The notes: generated by a model from the sequence alone, not told the origin. A DNA stretch of 24,403 nucleotides from an uncultured Fastidiosipila sp. (GCA_938014865.1 CALLQJ010000007.1:1-24403); one strand, 5' to 3'; positions 6,568 through 15,151 are shown, counted from the first letter of the stretch. Numbers and translations: made by a program.

Positions 6568-6660
6568 ATGTGTATGAAAAAATTTTCGTTGAATTCAGAA
6601 AAGTATAAAATATTACCTAAAGACCAGAATGGTGATAATAAGTGCATTTTTAAGACCTAA
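6568..6660 (+). CDS. Possible 30-residue peptide ahead of the RloC-like gene
   Basis: An ATG-to-TAA frame of 30 codons with a lysine-rich product (MCMKKFSLNSEKYKILPKDQ then 10 more residues) lies 63 bases before the RloC-like start. The only ribosome-site match is GAGAG, three bases before the ATG, which is poor. It could be a leader peptide, a small regulator of the nuclease, a gene fragment, or chance. Confidence 0.18.
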   Translation: MCMKKFSLNSEKYKILPKDQNGDNKCIFKT

Positions 6661-6723
6661 ATAATTTATTGTAAAAGTATGTGAAACCGCAGGTATGCTA
6701 TGAAATTGAAAGGACCCGAATAA

Positions 6724-8982
6724 ATGATTACTGACATTAAAATAAAATCATGTATTCCTTATGACGATGTAGGAGCAGAACTTAATAATTGTAAAGAAAT
6801 TAATTTTATTTATGGGACGAATGGTAGCGGTAAAACAACTATTAGTGAATATCTTAGAAATTATGATTGTGTTGAAGAGAGATATAGTGCTTGCGAAATT
6901 GATTGGGATCTTGATGGTGAACAAACCATTTATGTATATAATAAACCATTTCGAAAGTTAAATTTCAATCAGGAAGAGGGAATACCCGGTGTATTCACAT
7001 TAGGAGAAGATTCTATTGCTGATTTACAGGCCATAAAAAATTTAAAAAAAGAATTAGAGGATATAACGGGAAAATATAATACCATTAATTCAAATATTAG
7101 TGTTAAAGAAGACGAATTAGAAAAATTGCATTCCACTTTTACAGAGTCGGCATGGCAGGAAATTTTAAAACGCTATGATGATGATTTTAAGGAGGCTTTT
7201 AAGGGTGTTAGAAATAATAAGAACAATTTTGTAAGTGCACTAAAATATAGAGTGAAAAATCCTAGAGGTAAATTGTCAGATAAGGAAAATCTGTTAAAAC
7301 GCTCCTCAGCACTTTTTAAAAATGAAGCAACTATTGTTGAATGTTTTAATACAGTAGCAGATGGAGACATAGAGAAAATAGAAAAAATAAGTAGTGCATC
7401 TATTTGGCATCAAGTGATTTCAGGCAGTGAAGATGTTGATATTAGTAAATTAATCAAAGAACTGGATAATTCATCATGGGTACATGAGGGGATGAAATAT
7501 TTAGTAAAGAGTGGTCAAGTGTGCCCATTTTGTCAGCAAAAGACAATTGACAATAATTTTAGGACACAATTGGAGAGCTTTTTTGATAAAGAATACACTG
7601 AAAAAATAGAGTTAATGAAATCAAAACAGAGTGAGCTTAATAATATTTTAATAGCTATAATTAATAAACTTAATAACAACTTGGATAAAAATGAATCGTG
7701 TGATATTGGTAAGTTAAATCTTGAGATTTATAAAACATTGATCGATACATTGAAAGTTAAATTAGAAGATGTAAATAACAAGATTAATAGCAAGATAATG
7801 GCGCCGGAAAAGAAAATTTCATTTGCTAACTTAGGAGAAGTATTAAAACAAATACAAAAGATGCTACGATCGGCGAATGAAATTATTGAACAAAACAACC
7901 AATTGGTTCGTGAGTTTGATACAGAACATAAAAAGCTGGTAGACGATATTTGGTACTACTGTATACACGAATCAGACCAGTTAATAAATAGATACAGAAA
8001 AGATTTAGATTCTATTGACAAAGCACTGAAAGGGATGCAAAAGAGCAAAAATAATTACGAGATAAAAGCAAAGAAAATAAAACAACAACTGATTGAAAAA
8101 AATGAAAATATGACAAGCATTCAACCTGCTGTGGATCAAATTAATAATTCATTAAAAGCATATGGTTTTTCCAATTTCCACATAGAGCCTTATTCAGAGG
8201 TTCCCGGAAGACAAGAAAATAAATATCGTATTGTGCGAGATGATGGCTCAATGGCCTCCTCCACTTTAAGTGAAGGAGAAGCTACCTTCATAACTTTTTT
8301 GTATTTTATGCAATTGACAAAAGGAGCGACAGACAAGGAGAAGGTGAATGAACCAAAGATCATTGTATTAGATGACCCCATAAGCAGTCTGGATAGTAAT
8401 ATTCTATATTTAGTTAGTACGATGGTTAAAAACTTAGCTAAAGAAATAAAAAGCGGAAATTCAGATGTTAAACAGCTCTTTATATTCACTCATAATGTTT
8501 ATTTTCATAAGGAAGCTTCATTTATAAATGGCAGAACTCATAAAGATAATCAGGTGAATTATTGGATTATCAGAAAAAACAACGGTGTGGCAAAAATTCA
8601 AGGGTACGGGATGGAAAATCCAATATCATCAACATATGAATTACTTTGGAAAGAGTTGAGAGAAGACAACAATATTTCCCTAGTCTCGATGCAGAATATT
8701 ATGAGAAGAATTATTGAAAATTATTTTAAAATAATCGGTCAAAAGTCTAATGATTACATATTATCTAAGTTTGAGAAGCAAGAGGAAAAAATAATTTGCG
8801 AATCACTTCTTTCTTGGATTAACGATGGTTCTCATACTATTTATGATGATTTGCATATAGATCCATATTCAGATATGACTGATATTTTTAAAAGTGTATT
8901 TAGAGATATATTTGATAAGACGGGCCACATTGCTCACTACAATATGATGATGGGGCATGAGGATGAAATTGAAGTTAAATAA
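6724..8982 (+). CDS. rloC: RloC-like AAA_13 ATPase, candidate tRNA anticodon nuclease
   Basis: The 752-residue protein has a split ABC-type ATPase head: Walker A GTNGSGKTT (31-39), signature LSEGE (515-519), Walker B IIVLDDP with D550/D551, D-loop SSLDS, and an H-loop in IFTHNVYFHKE. Between the halves lie long coiled-coil stretches with a CPFC zinc hook at 267-270, the hallmark separating RloC from shorter PrrC. The C-terminal domain carries R661-x3-E665 and H704 in NDGSH, matching in order the Arg-Glu-His triad (R320, E324, H356) of the PrrC anticodon nuclease. Known RloC proteins are of similar length, bind DNA breaks through the head and excise the tRNA wobble nucleotide. Here the gene stands alone, with no hsdMRS genes beside it. 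AAAGGA lies 9 bases before the ATG. Another AAA_13 HEPN-type effector is possible. Confidence 0.75.
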   Translation: MITDIKIKSCIPYDDVGAELNNCKEINFIYGTNGSGKTTISEYLRNYDCVEERYSACEIDWDLDGEQTIYVYNKPFRKLNFNQEEGIPGVFTLGEDSIADLQAIKNLKKELEDITGKYNTINSNISVKEDELEKLHSTFTESAWQEILKRYDDDFKEAFKGVRNNKNNFVSALKYRVKNPRGKLSDKENLLKRSSALFKNEATIVECFNTVADGDIEKIEKISSASIWHQVISGSEDVDISKLIKELDNSSWVHEGMKYLVKSGQVCPFCQQKTIDNNFRTQLESFFDKEYTEKIELMKSKQSELNNILIAIINKLNNNLDKNESCDIGKLNLEIYKTLIDTLKVKLEDVNNKINSKIMAPEKKISFANLGEVLKQIQKMLRSANEIIEQNNQLVREFDTEHKKLVDDIWYYCIHESDQLINRYRKDLDSIDKALKGMQKSKNNYEIKAKKIKQQLIEKNENMTSIQPAVDQINNSLKAYGFSNFHIEPYSEVPGRQENKYRIVRDDGSMASSTLSEGEATFITFLYFMQLTKGATDKEKVNEPKIIVLDDPISSLDSNILYLVSTMVKNLAKEIKSGNSDVKQLFIFTHNVYFHKEASFINGRTHKDNQVNYWIIRKNNGVAKIQGYGMENPISSTYELLWKELREDNNISLVSMQNIMRRIIENYFKIIGQKSNDYILSKFEKQEEKIICESLLSWINDGSHTIYDDLHIDPYSDMTDIFKSVFRDIFDKTGHIAHYNMMMGHEDEIEVK

Positions 8983-9046
8983 AATTTGTAAAAACAAATC
9001 ATTCTAAATTTACGTGTTTTCATGGCAACAGAGAAGGAAAAGGTGG

Positions 9047-9706
9047 ATGCCGGATACAAAAAGCCGAAACAAACTGTACGAAATTTACGAGGCGCTTTTT
9101 TTCTCTTACGGCGACCTTCAGTGGTGGCCGGCGGACTCCGTCTATGAGGTGATGGTGGGAGCTGTTCTTACCCAGAATACGGCCTGGAGCAATGTTGAAC
9201 AAGCGATCGAGCGCTTTGGCGGCGATCTGACGCCGGAGCGTGTTTCGCGCCTGCCTTTAGCGGGACTGCAGGAGCTGATCCGGCCGGCGGGCTTTTTCAG
9301 ACAAAAATCGCAGTACCTCAAAGCTTTGACCGAGTGGTTTATGCGCTATGACTGTGATGCGGAGCGGATTAAACGCCTTGATTTAAAGGAACTTCGCAAG
9401 GATTTATTAAAGGTCTACGGCGTGGGGCAGGAGACGGCAGATTCTATTCTGCTTTACGGCTTTCATTTTCCGACCTTTGTTGTAGATGCCTATACCATGC
9501 GCCTTTTCAGGCGTTACCCGCTGGACGCCGGCTCGACTTACCGACAGGTGAAAGCATTTATCGAAAGCAGGATTCCTCGTGATGTGCAGCTTTACAATCG
9601 CTTTCATGCCCTGATCGTGCAGAACGGGAAAGAGCACTGCAAGAAGAAGCCGCGCTGTGCCGGCTGTCCCCTGGAAGAGACGTGTGAAAAGCTCGCGGAG
9701 AGCTGA
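9047..9706 (+). CDS. Endonuclease III-like HhH-GPD DNA repair protein
   Basis: The 219-residue protein has the endonuclease III fold: GAVLTQNTAW near the N-terminus, a helix-hairpin-helix (LLKVYGVGQETADSILLYG) followed by VVDAYTMR with the conserved aspartate, and a C-terminal iron-sulfur cluster motif C-x5-C-x2-C-x5-C (CKKKPRC, CPLEETC). The catalytic lysine of bifunctional Nth is not evident (the hairpin reads GVGQETA), so it may act as a monofunctional glycosylase like the archaeal and Thermotoga branch. ATG 9047 follows AAGGAAAAGG; the upstream GTG at 9014 has no ribosome site and lies in the A+T-rich junction, so I reject it. Confidence 0.85.
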   Translation: MPDTKSRNKLYEIYEALFFSYGDLQWWPADSVYEVMVGAVLTQNTAWSNVEQAIERFGGDLTPERVSRLPLAGLQELIRPAGFFRQKSQYLKALTEWFMRYDCDAERIKRLDLKELRKDLLKVYGVGQETADSILLYGFHFPTFVVDAYTMRLFRRYPLDAGSTYRQVKAFIESRIPRDVQLYNRFHALIVQNGKEHCKKKPRCAGCPLEETCEKLAES

Positions 9707-9810
9707 AGCGTGTTGAGTGTGTATTACGCTCGTGCACTAAGCACCGGGAGAAATCGCCGGCAGAATATGATAACTTTAGTACAGTTTACGACGAGGGAGT
9801 TCCTTTACGT

Positions 9811-11502
9811 ATGAAAAAAACGATGCAGAAGCATAATAAATTGAATTTTGGAATGACGCTCTTCAGTGAGCTGCTCTTTGTTCTGCTCTCCGTTTCCGTG
9901 AGCTTTATGATGAAGGCGCTGACCGAAGCGGTGGAGTACCAAAGCGGGAAGCTTTTGGATCTGGGGACCAAACTCGGCATTGCCTATGTGATCGGTTTCA
10001 TAATCGCCAGCAAGATACGCAAGTACTTTTTTTCGCGCTATATTGAAACGAGCCTGATACAGCTCAAGGATTATATCTTTGACAAAGTGCTGTCGAAATC
10101 CATTTCTGATTTTGAACGTTCCGATGCCGCCACGATTATCTCCGGGCTGTCCAACGACATGTCCGTCATTGAAAACCATTATCTTTTCAGCCGAAGCGAA
10201 TTGCTGTATAACTTCATCCTTGTTTTGTTTTCCGCCGCAGCCCTCCTTTACTTTAATTTCCGCTACGGCTTGATCATTGTGCTGACCTTCCTCGTGCTTC
10301 TGATTTTGTCCCTTCGAGGGCGCAGCGACCTCAAGCAGGAAGAAGTCAAAACCTCGGACTCCAATAAACGTTTTATCAATCAGGTGAGCGATATTCTGGA
10401 GGGCTTTGTGGAAATCAAAAGCTTCGGGGCGGAGGAGAAGCTCTTGGATATTTTCAAAGAGCAGAACCGGGATCTGGAAGGCGTGAAGAAATCCAAACGG
10501 CAGAAACAGCAGGACATCAATCTGCATGCAAATATGTCCTCGATGATTTTGAATATTGTAGCCTTTGTGCTGGGCTTTTATTACGCATTCAGGGGCGATA
10601 TGTCCTTCGGGACCGTCATGGGCTCGGTGATGCTGGCGAATATTCTCCTCGGTCCGATCCGGAACCTGGGTCCGCTCATTACGAATTTAAGTTCTTCCTC
10701 CGCGCTCCTGGACCGGCTGGAAGCGAGCCTTGCGGAAGAAGGGCCTGAAACAAAAGCCCTCTCCGGGCAGAGCGCTTTGCGGGTTTTTGAAGAGCGTATC
10801 GCGCTGCAGAATGTTTCCTATGCCTACGATGATGAGCCCGTGATCGAGGACTTGTCCTTTGATTTTCAGCGGAATAAGAAGTACGCGATTGTGGGTTTGA
10901 GCGGATCGGGCAAAACGACCTTGCTGAAATTGCTGCTGGCCTACCTCAATGATTACGAGGGCGAGATTTTCTACGATGATCTGAATTTATCCGAGATCTC
11001 TTTGGAGAGCCTTTACGACAAGATTTCCGTCCTGCAGCAGGATGTCTTTTTGTTTGACGCGAGCCTGGAAGACAATATCACGATGTTCAATTCCTATGAT
11101 GAAAAGACCTTGCAGCGTGTGATTGAACAGGCCGGCCTGAGCGAGCTTGTTGAAAGCAAGGGACTGGATTACAGAGTCGGCGAGCGCGGGGAGAATTTAT
11201 CCGGCGGGGAGAAGCAGCGGGTCTCGATCGCGCGGGTCCTCATCCGGAATTGTCCGATCATTTATACGGATGAGGCGACTTCTTCTCTGGATGCCAAGAC
11301 CGCAGCTTCTGTGGAACGTTCAATCTTGGCGATCCCGGACACGACCTTGATTGCGGTTACCCATCGTTATACGCGCGAAATCTTAGAGTGTTACGATTGC
11401 ATCATTGCCATGAAAGACGGCAGGATAGAAGAGCAGGGCACCTTTGATGAATTGATGGACGCCAAGGGCTACTTTTATTCCTTATTCGTCCTATCCTCTT
11501 AA
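9811..11502 (+). CDS. ABC exporter, fused membrane and ATPase domains
   Basis: The 563-residue half-transporter has an N-terminal six-helix exporter domain (about 15-300) and a nucleotide-binding domain. Its Walker A is GLSGSGKTT (about 362-370), the signature LSGGEKQR (about 461), Walker B IIYTDEA (about 482) and switch histidine in VTHRY (about 518). Such proteins work as homo- or heterodimers exporting peptides, lipids or drugs; the substrate cannot be read from the sequence. No second half-transporter is adjacent, which favours a homodimer. GAGGGAG lies 11 bases upstream of the ATG, slightly far. A TATGAT box lies around 9767-9772. The amidohydrolase gene follows after 22 bases and is probably co-transcribed. 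Confidence 0.88.
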   Translation: MKKTMQKHNKLNFGMTLFSELLFVLLSVSVSFMMKALTEAVEYQSGKLLDLGTKLGIAYVIGFIIASKIRKYFFSRYIETSLIQLKDYIFDKVLSKSISDFERSDAATIISGLSNDMSVIENHYLFSRSELLYNFILVLFSAAALLYFNFRYGLIIVLTFLVLLILSLRGRSDLKQEEVKTSDSNKRFINQVSDILEGFVEIKSFGAEEKLLDIFKEQNRDLEGVKKSKRQKQQDINLHANMSSMILNIVAFVLGFYYAFRGDMSFGTVMGSVMLANILLGPIRNLGPLITNLSSSSALLDRLEASLAEEGPETKALSGQSALRVFEERIALQNVSYAYDDEPVIEDLSFDFQRNKKYAIVGLSGSGKTTLLKLLLAYLNDYEGEIFYDDLNLSEISLESLYDKISVLQQDVFLFDASLEDNITMFNSYDEKTLQRVIEQAGLSELVESKGLDYRVGERGENLSGGEKQRVSIARVLIRNCPIIYTDEATSSLDAKTAASVERSILAIPDTTLIAVTHRYTREILECYDCIIAMKDGRIEEQGTFDELMDAKGYFYSLFVLSS

Positions 11503-11524
11503 GTGTCTGAAGGGAGGTTTTGAA

Positions 11525-12385
11525 ATTATTGACCGGACGACGATTCCCAAGTGGGATGCCCACATTCATTTGACCCCGGATTGCGTTATCGAGGCCAATA
11601 AGGGCTATGAGGGGAAATTTATCACGCATGGTTCTGCAAGGGATTATGTGCAGCGGATGGCGGACTATGGGATCGAGAAGGCATTCATCATGCCTTTCAA
11701 TGATCCGCGCATGCTCTCGATGGAATTTACAGTCGAGGCCGTGCACGACAATCTGCTTGAGATCGCAGAGGCTTATCCCGGAAAGTTTTACTGCTTCGCC
11801 GATATTGATGTCCGAAAGCCGCTTTCGGATACGCTGGAGGAATTTGATCGGGTGTTTCAAAATGACTATTTTATCGGGATTAAGCTTCATCCCGAAAATA
11901 CCGGCCTTCCGATTGACGGCCCTTATTATGAAGGGGTCTTCCGCTACGCCGAGCAGCGGGATATCCTGCTGGAAATTCATTCTTACCCGGCAGCGGACGA
12001 AGAAGACGATCCGGCGGCGCCTTTCAGAATTTGTAAGATGCTGAAAAAATATCCGAAGCTTCGTGTTTCGATCGCCCACCTCGGAGGCTTTCACTATCAG
12101 GAGCTTCCGGACACAGTGGCATATCTGAATATCGCCGCCGTGCTGCCGGACTTCGTGAAGCATTACGGTACAGAAAAAACAAATCAGATCCTGCGCGCCT
12201 TGGGTCCGGAAAGGCTGGTCTTTGCCAGCGACTATCCGGACAGCAAAATACTGAAGCCGGACGCCATTTACCCGCGCTATTTTGAGATTTTAGGGAAGAT
12301 GGATTTCACGCCCGAAGAAGAGGAGAAGATCCTGCGCTCCAATGCCATGCGCATGGCAGGGCTTTTGCCGGAGTCTTCAGATTAA
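11525..12385 (+). CDS. Amidohydrolase-2 family metal hydrolase, ATT start
   Basis: This is a TIM-barrel amidohydrolase (amidohydrolase_2 type) with the metal motif DAHIH at residues 11-15, KLHPE, LEIHSYP, SIAHLGG and a final FASDYPDS. The chemistry may be hydrolysis or decarboxylation of a small carboxylated compound; the substrate is unknown. The frame is open back to a TGA at 11453 and contains no ATG, GTG or TTG before the essential HIH. The first TTG (11570) would remove that motif. AGGGAGG (11511-11517) sits 7 bases before ATT 11525, so I call ATT as the start (286 residues). A sequencing error or mutation of an ancestral ATG is possible. The gene is 22 bases behind the ABC exporter, and its stop codon shares TTAA with that of the convergent selO. 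Confidence 0.8.
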   Translation: MIDRTTIPKWDAHIHLTPDCVIEANKGYEGKFITHGSARDYVQRMADYGIEKAFIMPFNDPRMLSMEFTVEAVHDNLLEIAEAYPGKFYCFADIDVRKPLSDTLEEFDRVFQNDYFIGIKLHPENTGLPIDGPYYEGVFRYAEQRDILLEIHSYPAADEEDDPAAPFRICKMLKKYPKLRVSIAHLGGFHYQELPDTVAYLNIAAVLPDFVKHYGTEKTNQILRALGPERLVFASDYPDSKILKPDAIYPRYFEILGKMDFTPEEEEKILRSNAMRMAGLLPESSD

Positions 12386-13824
12386 GTGCCGCAATAGGTG
12401 ATGTAATGAAAGTCTTCCGGCCGTTCCTGAAACTTGGCTTTTTCGGGATTGTCGTCATAGGGATGCTTTAATTCATTCAGGAATTCCTCAAAGAGCGTAA
12501 AATCGCCCTTTTCCGCTGCCTCCAGTGCGGCCTGCGTCCAAAAATTCCGCACGATCAGGATCGGATTCGATGAGGCCAGAAGATCGCGGACGTCTGCGTC
12601 GCTTCGGCCCTGCCGTTTGAGCTCAGCCTCCCGCTCCGCTTCCCAGGTCTTGAACCTGTCATCGCTGAACACGTCCGCCGAAAAATCCCCGCGGCGAATG
12701 GCGGCGAAGGTATCCGTGTAATCCAAGTGCTTTTCTTCCATGAAGTCCAGAAGACGATCCGTCAGCGCCCTCACGCTTATCCCCGCATTAAAGAAGCCCA
12801 GTTTCTTTCCCATCAGACGGTAATAGGCTTTTTCGTAACGCAGGTCAAAAGTTTTCAGCACGGCCTTGAGTTCGGACGCGGCCTGCTCCGGAACGGGATG
12901 GATCAAGGGGAGCAGAGCTTCGGCGAAGCGGGCCAAATCCCACAGCAGCATCAGGGGCTGACGTGAATATTTATAGCGCCCGCCCGTGTCGATTGAGGAA
13001 TAAAGCGCATCAGGGTCATAAGCATCGATAAAAGCACAGGGCCCGTAATCGAAGGTTTCGCCGGAGATCGAGACATTGTCGGTATTCATCACCCCGTGCA
13101 CGAAGCCCAGGCTCATCCACTTGGCAACGGCCGCGATCTGCCGCTCCATGACGCGGGTGAAAAATTGCAGATAGGGCGCTTTTTCTTTTTGCACTTCGGG
13201 ATAATGACGGGCGATGGCATAATCCGCCAGCGCCTTAAGGGCGCCGGGATCCTGCTGCACGGCGGCGTACTGAAAAGTACCGACCCGCAAATGAGACGAC
13301 ATGACGCGCGTCAGCACGGCCCCCTCATAAGGCGATTCCCGCTGCACGATTTCGCCTGTTTTGACCACCGCCAAGGAGCGCGACGTCGGAATGCCCAGAT
13401 AGTGCATCGCTTCGGAAAATAAATACTCTTTCAGCATAGACGTCAGTGTGGCGCGCCCGTCCCCGCCCCGGGAAAAGGGCGTCCTGCCGCTGCCTTTCAG
13501 CTGAATGTCAAAGCGGCGGTCGTCGGGCGTGAGCTGCTCGCCGATCAGAATGGCCCGGCCGTCTCCCAGCATATTAAGAAAGCCGAACTGATGGCCCAGA
13601 TAGGCCTGGGAAATCTGCGAGGCATTTTCCGGAAATTTATTGCCCGCCAAGATCTCCAAGCCTTCACGACGCAGACGTTCCGGATCAATGTCCAGTTCGG
13701 AAGCTAAGGTCTCGTTCAAATAAACAAAGGCCGGCTCCGGCACCGGCTGCAGCGGCACTTTCCGGTAAAAGCACTCCGGCAGTCTTTCGTAGCTGTTATC
13801 AAAATGAAATAAAGGCGCTTGCAT
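12382..13824 (-). CDS. selO: Protein adenylyltransferase SelO (YdiU/UPF0061)
   Basis: The 480-residue protein is a SelO-type pseudokinase that transfers AMP from ATP to Ser, Thr or Tyr of target proteins. Clear family blocks are YLGHQFGFLNMLGDGRA, FDIQLKGSGRTPFSRGGDGR (ATP-binding lysine), and GFVHGVMNTDN followed by FDYGP (catalytic base and metal aspartates). The C-terminal YCGT keeps a cysteine at the position where animal SelO has selenocysteine. The ATG at 13824 has AAGGAG 11 bases upstream and gives the usual bacterial length; the longer frame adds an arginine-rich stretch without support. It is divergent from the MFS gene and converges on the amidohydrolase with a 4-base overlap. Confidence 0.93.
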   Translation of the reverse strand: MQAPLFHFDNSYERLPECFYRKVPLQPVPEPAFVYLNETLASELDIDPERLRREGLEILAGNKFPENASQISQAYLGHQFGFLNMLGDGRAILIGEQLTPDDRRFDIQLKGSGRTPFSRGGDGRATLTSMLKEYLFSEAMHYLGIPTSRSLAVVKTGEIVQRESPYEGAVLTRVMSSHLRVGTFQYAAVQQDPGALKALADYAIARHYPEVQKEKAPYLQFFTRVMERQIAAVAKWMSLGFVHGVMNTDNVSISGETFDYGPCAFIDAYDPDALYSSIDTGGRYKYSRQPLMLLWDLARFAEALLPLIHPVPEQAASELKAVLKTFDLRYEKAYYRLMGKKLGFFNAGISVRALTDRLLDFMEEKHLDYTDTFAAIRRGDFSADVFSDDRFKTWEAEREAELKRQGRSDADVRDLLASSNPILIVRNFWTQAALEAAEKGDFTLFEEFLNELKHPYDDNPEKAKFQERPEDFHYITYCGT

Positions 13825-13909
13825 GATCGTTTTTCTCCTTCTTCTTCTTAAAATACCACGGGCGAAAAGCACGGAGCGGAACATATGTCCGGCGCTCCCG
13901 GCAGAGGCG

Positions 13910-13933
13910 TATAATGAAATTATTCATTTCATT
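13910..13933 (+). promoter_or_regulatory. TATAAT box with adjoining inverted repeat
   Basis: A perfect TATAAT (13910-13915) overlaps the inverted repeat AATGAAAT (13913-13920) / ATTTCATT (13926-13933), 8-bp arms around five bases. The repeat covers the expected transcription start and ends 18 bases before the GTG of the MFS gene. That is the standard place for a repressor operator. No good -35 box was found. Confidence 0.5.
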
Positions 13934-13951
13934 GATAAAGAAGGAATCCTC

Positions 13952-15151
13952 GTGAAAAAACAAAGACAAAAACTCTCGCAGGCCATGCTCTTCATCCTTT
14001 TGCTGGGAGTTGTGAGCTTGTTCTCGGATGTGACCCATGAAGGAGCGGCCAGTATCCGCGGAGCGTATCTGGGCCTTTTGGGGGCCTCGGCGACGGTGAT
14101 TGGTTTTGTCTCCGGCTTAGGAGAGCTGCTGGGCTACTCCCTGCGCTTTGTCTTCGGTATCATTACGGACCGGACACACCGTTACTGGGAAATGACCCTG
14201 CTCGGCTACGCCATCGATGTGCTGGCGGTTCCGGCCCTGGCCCTGGTGCATGAGGACGGCTGGAAATGGGCCTGCCTGCTCCTGATTCTTGAGCGCACGG
14301 GCAAGGCGATTAAGAAGCCGGCGAAAAATACGATTTTGTCTTTTGCGGCGTCACAGGAAGGGGCGGGGAAGAGCTTTGCCATTCAGGAAGCTTTGGATCA
14401 GCTGGGGGCTTTTCTCGGGCCGATGATGCTCTTTGTGGTCATGAAGCTGAAAACGGGGACAAGCTATGAGGTCTATTCCGCTTGCTTTGCGGTCTTGGCA
14501 ATCCCGGCAGTCCTGACGCTTCTGACCTTGTTTTGGGCTAAGAAGAAGTTCCCGCATCCGGAAAAGTTCGAGCCGGAAAGCGAAAAGATTGAGCCTTTTA
14601 AGATGAAGCCGGTCTTCGCCGTCTATCTCTTGGCGATCGGGCTCTTTGCCTTTGGCTTTATTGATTTTTCTCTGATCACGATGCATGTGGATAAGACCGG
14701 GCTGTTTAAAGAAGAGCAGCTGCCCTTGCTTTATGCGGCGGCCATGCTGATTGATGCCGCGGCGGCGGTGGTCTTCGGACTTCTCTACGATAAGAAGGGG
14801 CTGCATTCGCTTATTATTTCGACCTTGCTCTCGGCGCCTTTTGCACTCCTGATTTTCGGCTTTGACTCTAAGGCGGCCATCTTTGCGGGCGTGCTCTTGT
14901 GGGGCGTCGGCATGGGTGCGCAGGAGTCTGTCCTGAAGGCGGTGGTGACGAATCTTCTGCCGAAGCATAATCGTGCGGCGGGCTACGGTATTTTTGAATT
15001 CTCTTTCGGGATCTTCTGGTTCTTGGGCAGCTGGCTGGCGGGCAGACTCTATGACAGCTCCAAAGCGGCGTTGATTGCCGTTTCGCTTTCGGCGCAGCTG
15101 CTTTCCGTTCCGCTTTACGTCTGCGCGGCAAGACTGAAGTCAAAGGACTGA
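13952..15151 (+). CDS. Major facilitator superfamily transporter
   Basis: The 399-residue integral membrane protein has about 12 hydrophobic helices and a loop 2-3 motif, FGIITDRTHRYWEM, that is a form of the MFS G-x3-DR motif. A charged cytoplasmic loop (KKKFPHPEKFEPESEKIEP) separates the halves, and a second DR-like loop (FGLLYDKKG) follows in the C-terminal half. The early SDVTHEGA stretch is typical of a poorly characterised MFS branch; substrate unknown. GTG 13952 is chosen because AAGGA lies 6 bases upstream and the preceding in-frame residues are not membrane-like. Transcription is divergent from selO, from a promoter with an inverted repeat. Confidence 0.88.
   Translation: MKKQRQKLSQAMLFILLLGVVSLFSDVTHEGAASIRGAYLGLLGASATVIGFVSGLGELLGYSLRFVFGIITDRTHRYWEMTLLGYAIDVLAVPALALVHEDGWKWACLLLILERTGKAIKKPAKNTILSFAASQEGAGKSFAIQEALDQLGAFLGPMMLFVVMKLKTGTSYEVYSACFAVLAIPAVLTLLTLFWAKKKFPHPEKFEPESEKIEPFKMKPVFAVYLLAIGLFAFGFIDFSLITMHVDKTGLFKEEQLPLLYAAAMLIDAAAAVVFGLLYDKKGLHSLIISTLLSAPFALLIFGFDSKAAIFAGVLLWGVGMGAQESVLKAVVTNLLPKHNRAAGYGIFEFSFGIFWFLGSWLAGRLYDSSKAALIAVSLSAQLLSVPLYVCAARLKSKD

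Larger units (their letters stand above)
6485..9007. other. A+T-rich island carrying the RloC-like gene
   Basis: Base composition falls sharply right after the peptidase stop codon and recovers just before the endonuclease III-like gene. The identical 7-mer ATTCTAA stands at both edges (6485-6491, containing the peptidase stop codon, and 9001-9007). Removing one copy and the sequence between would leave a spacing of about 55 bases from the peptidase stop to the next gene's start. This suggests horizontal insertion, but no integrase, transposase or inverted ends are visible, and a 7-mer in A+T-rich DNA can occur by chance. Confidence 0.5.

Noticed and set aside
9014..9046. GTG 9014 as start of the endonuclease III-like protein
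   Set aside because: No ribosome site, and the extra residues are basic and atypical; ATG 9047 has AAGGAAAAGG upstream.
9805..10527. Minus-strand frame of 240 codons
   Set aside because: Antisense to the ABC exporter's membrane domain; no ribosome site and no family motif.
11402..12163. Minus-strand frame of 253 codons
   Set aside because: Antisense to the amidohydrolase, whose motifs are unmistakable.
11570..12385. TTG 11570 as start of the amidohydrolase
   Set aside because: It would cut off the essential HIH metal-binding motif and has no ribosome site, unlike ATT 11525.
14351..14968. Minus-strand frame of 205 codons, rich in Arg, His and Gln
   Set aside because: Typical shadow of a hydrophobic membrane protein gene (MFS).
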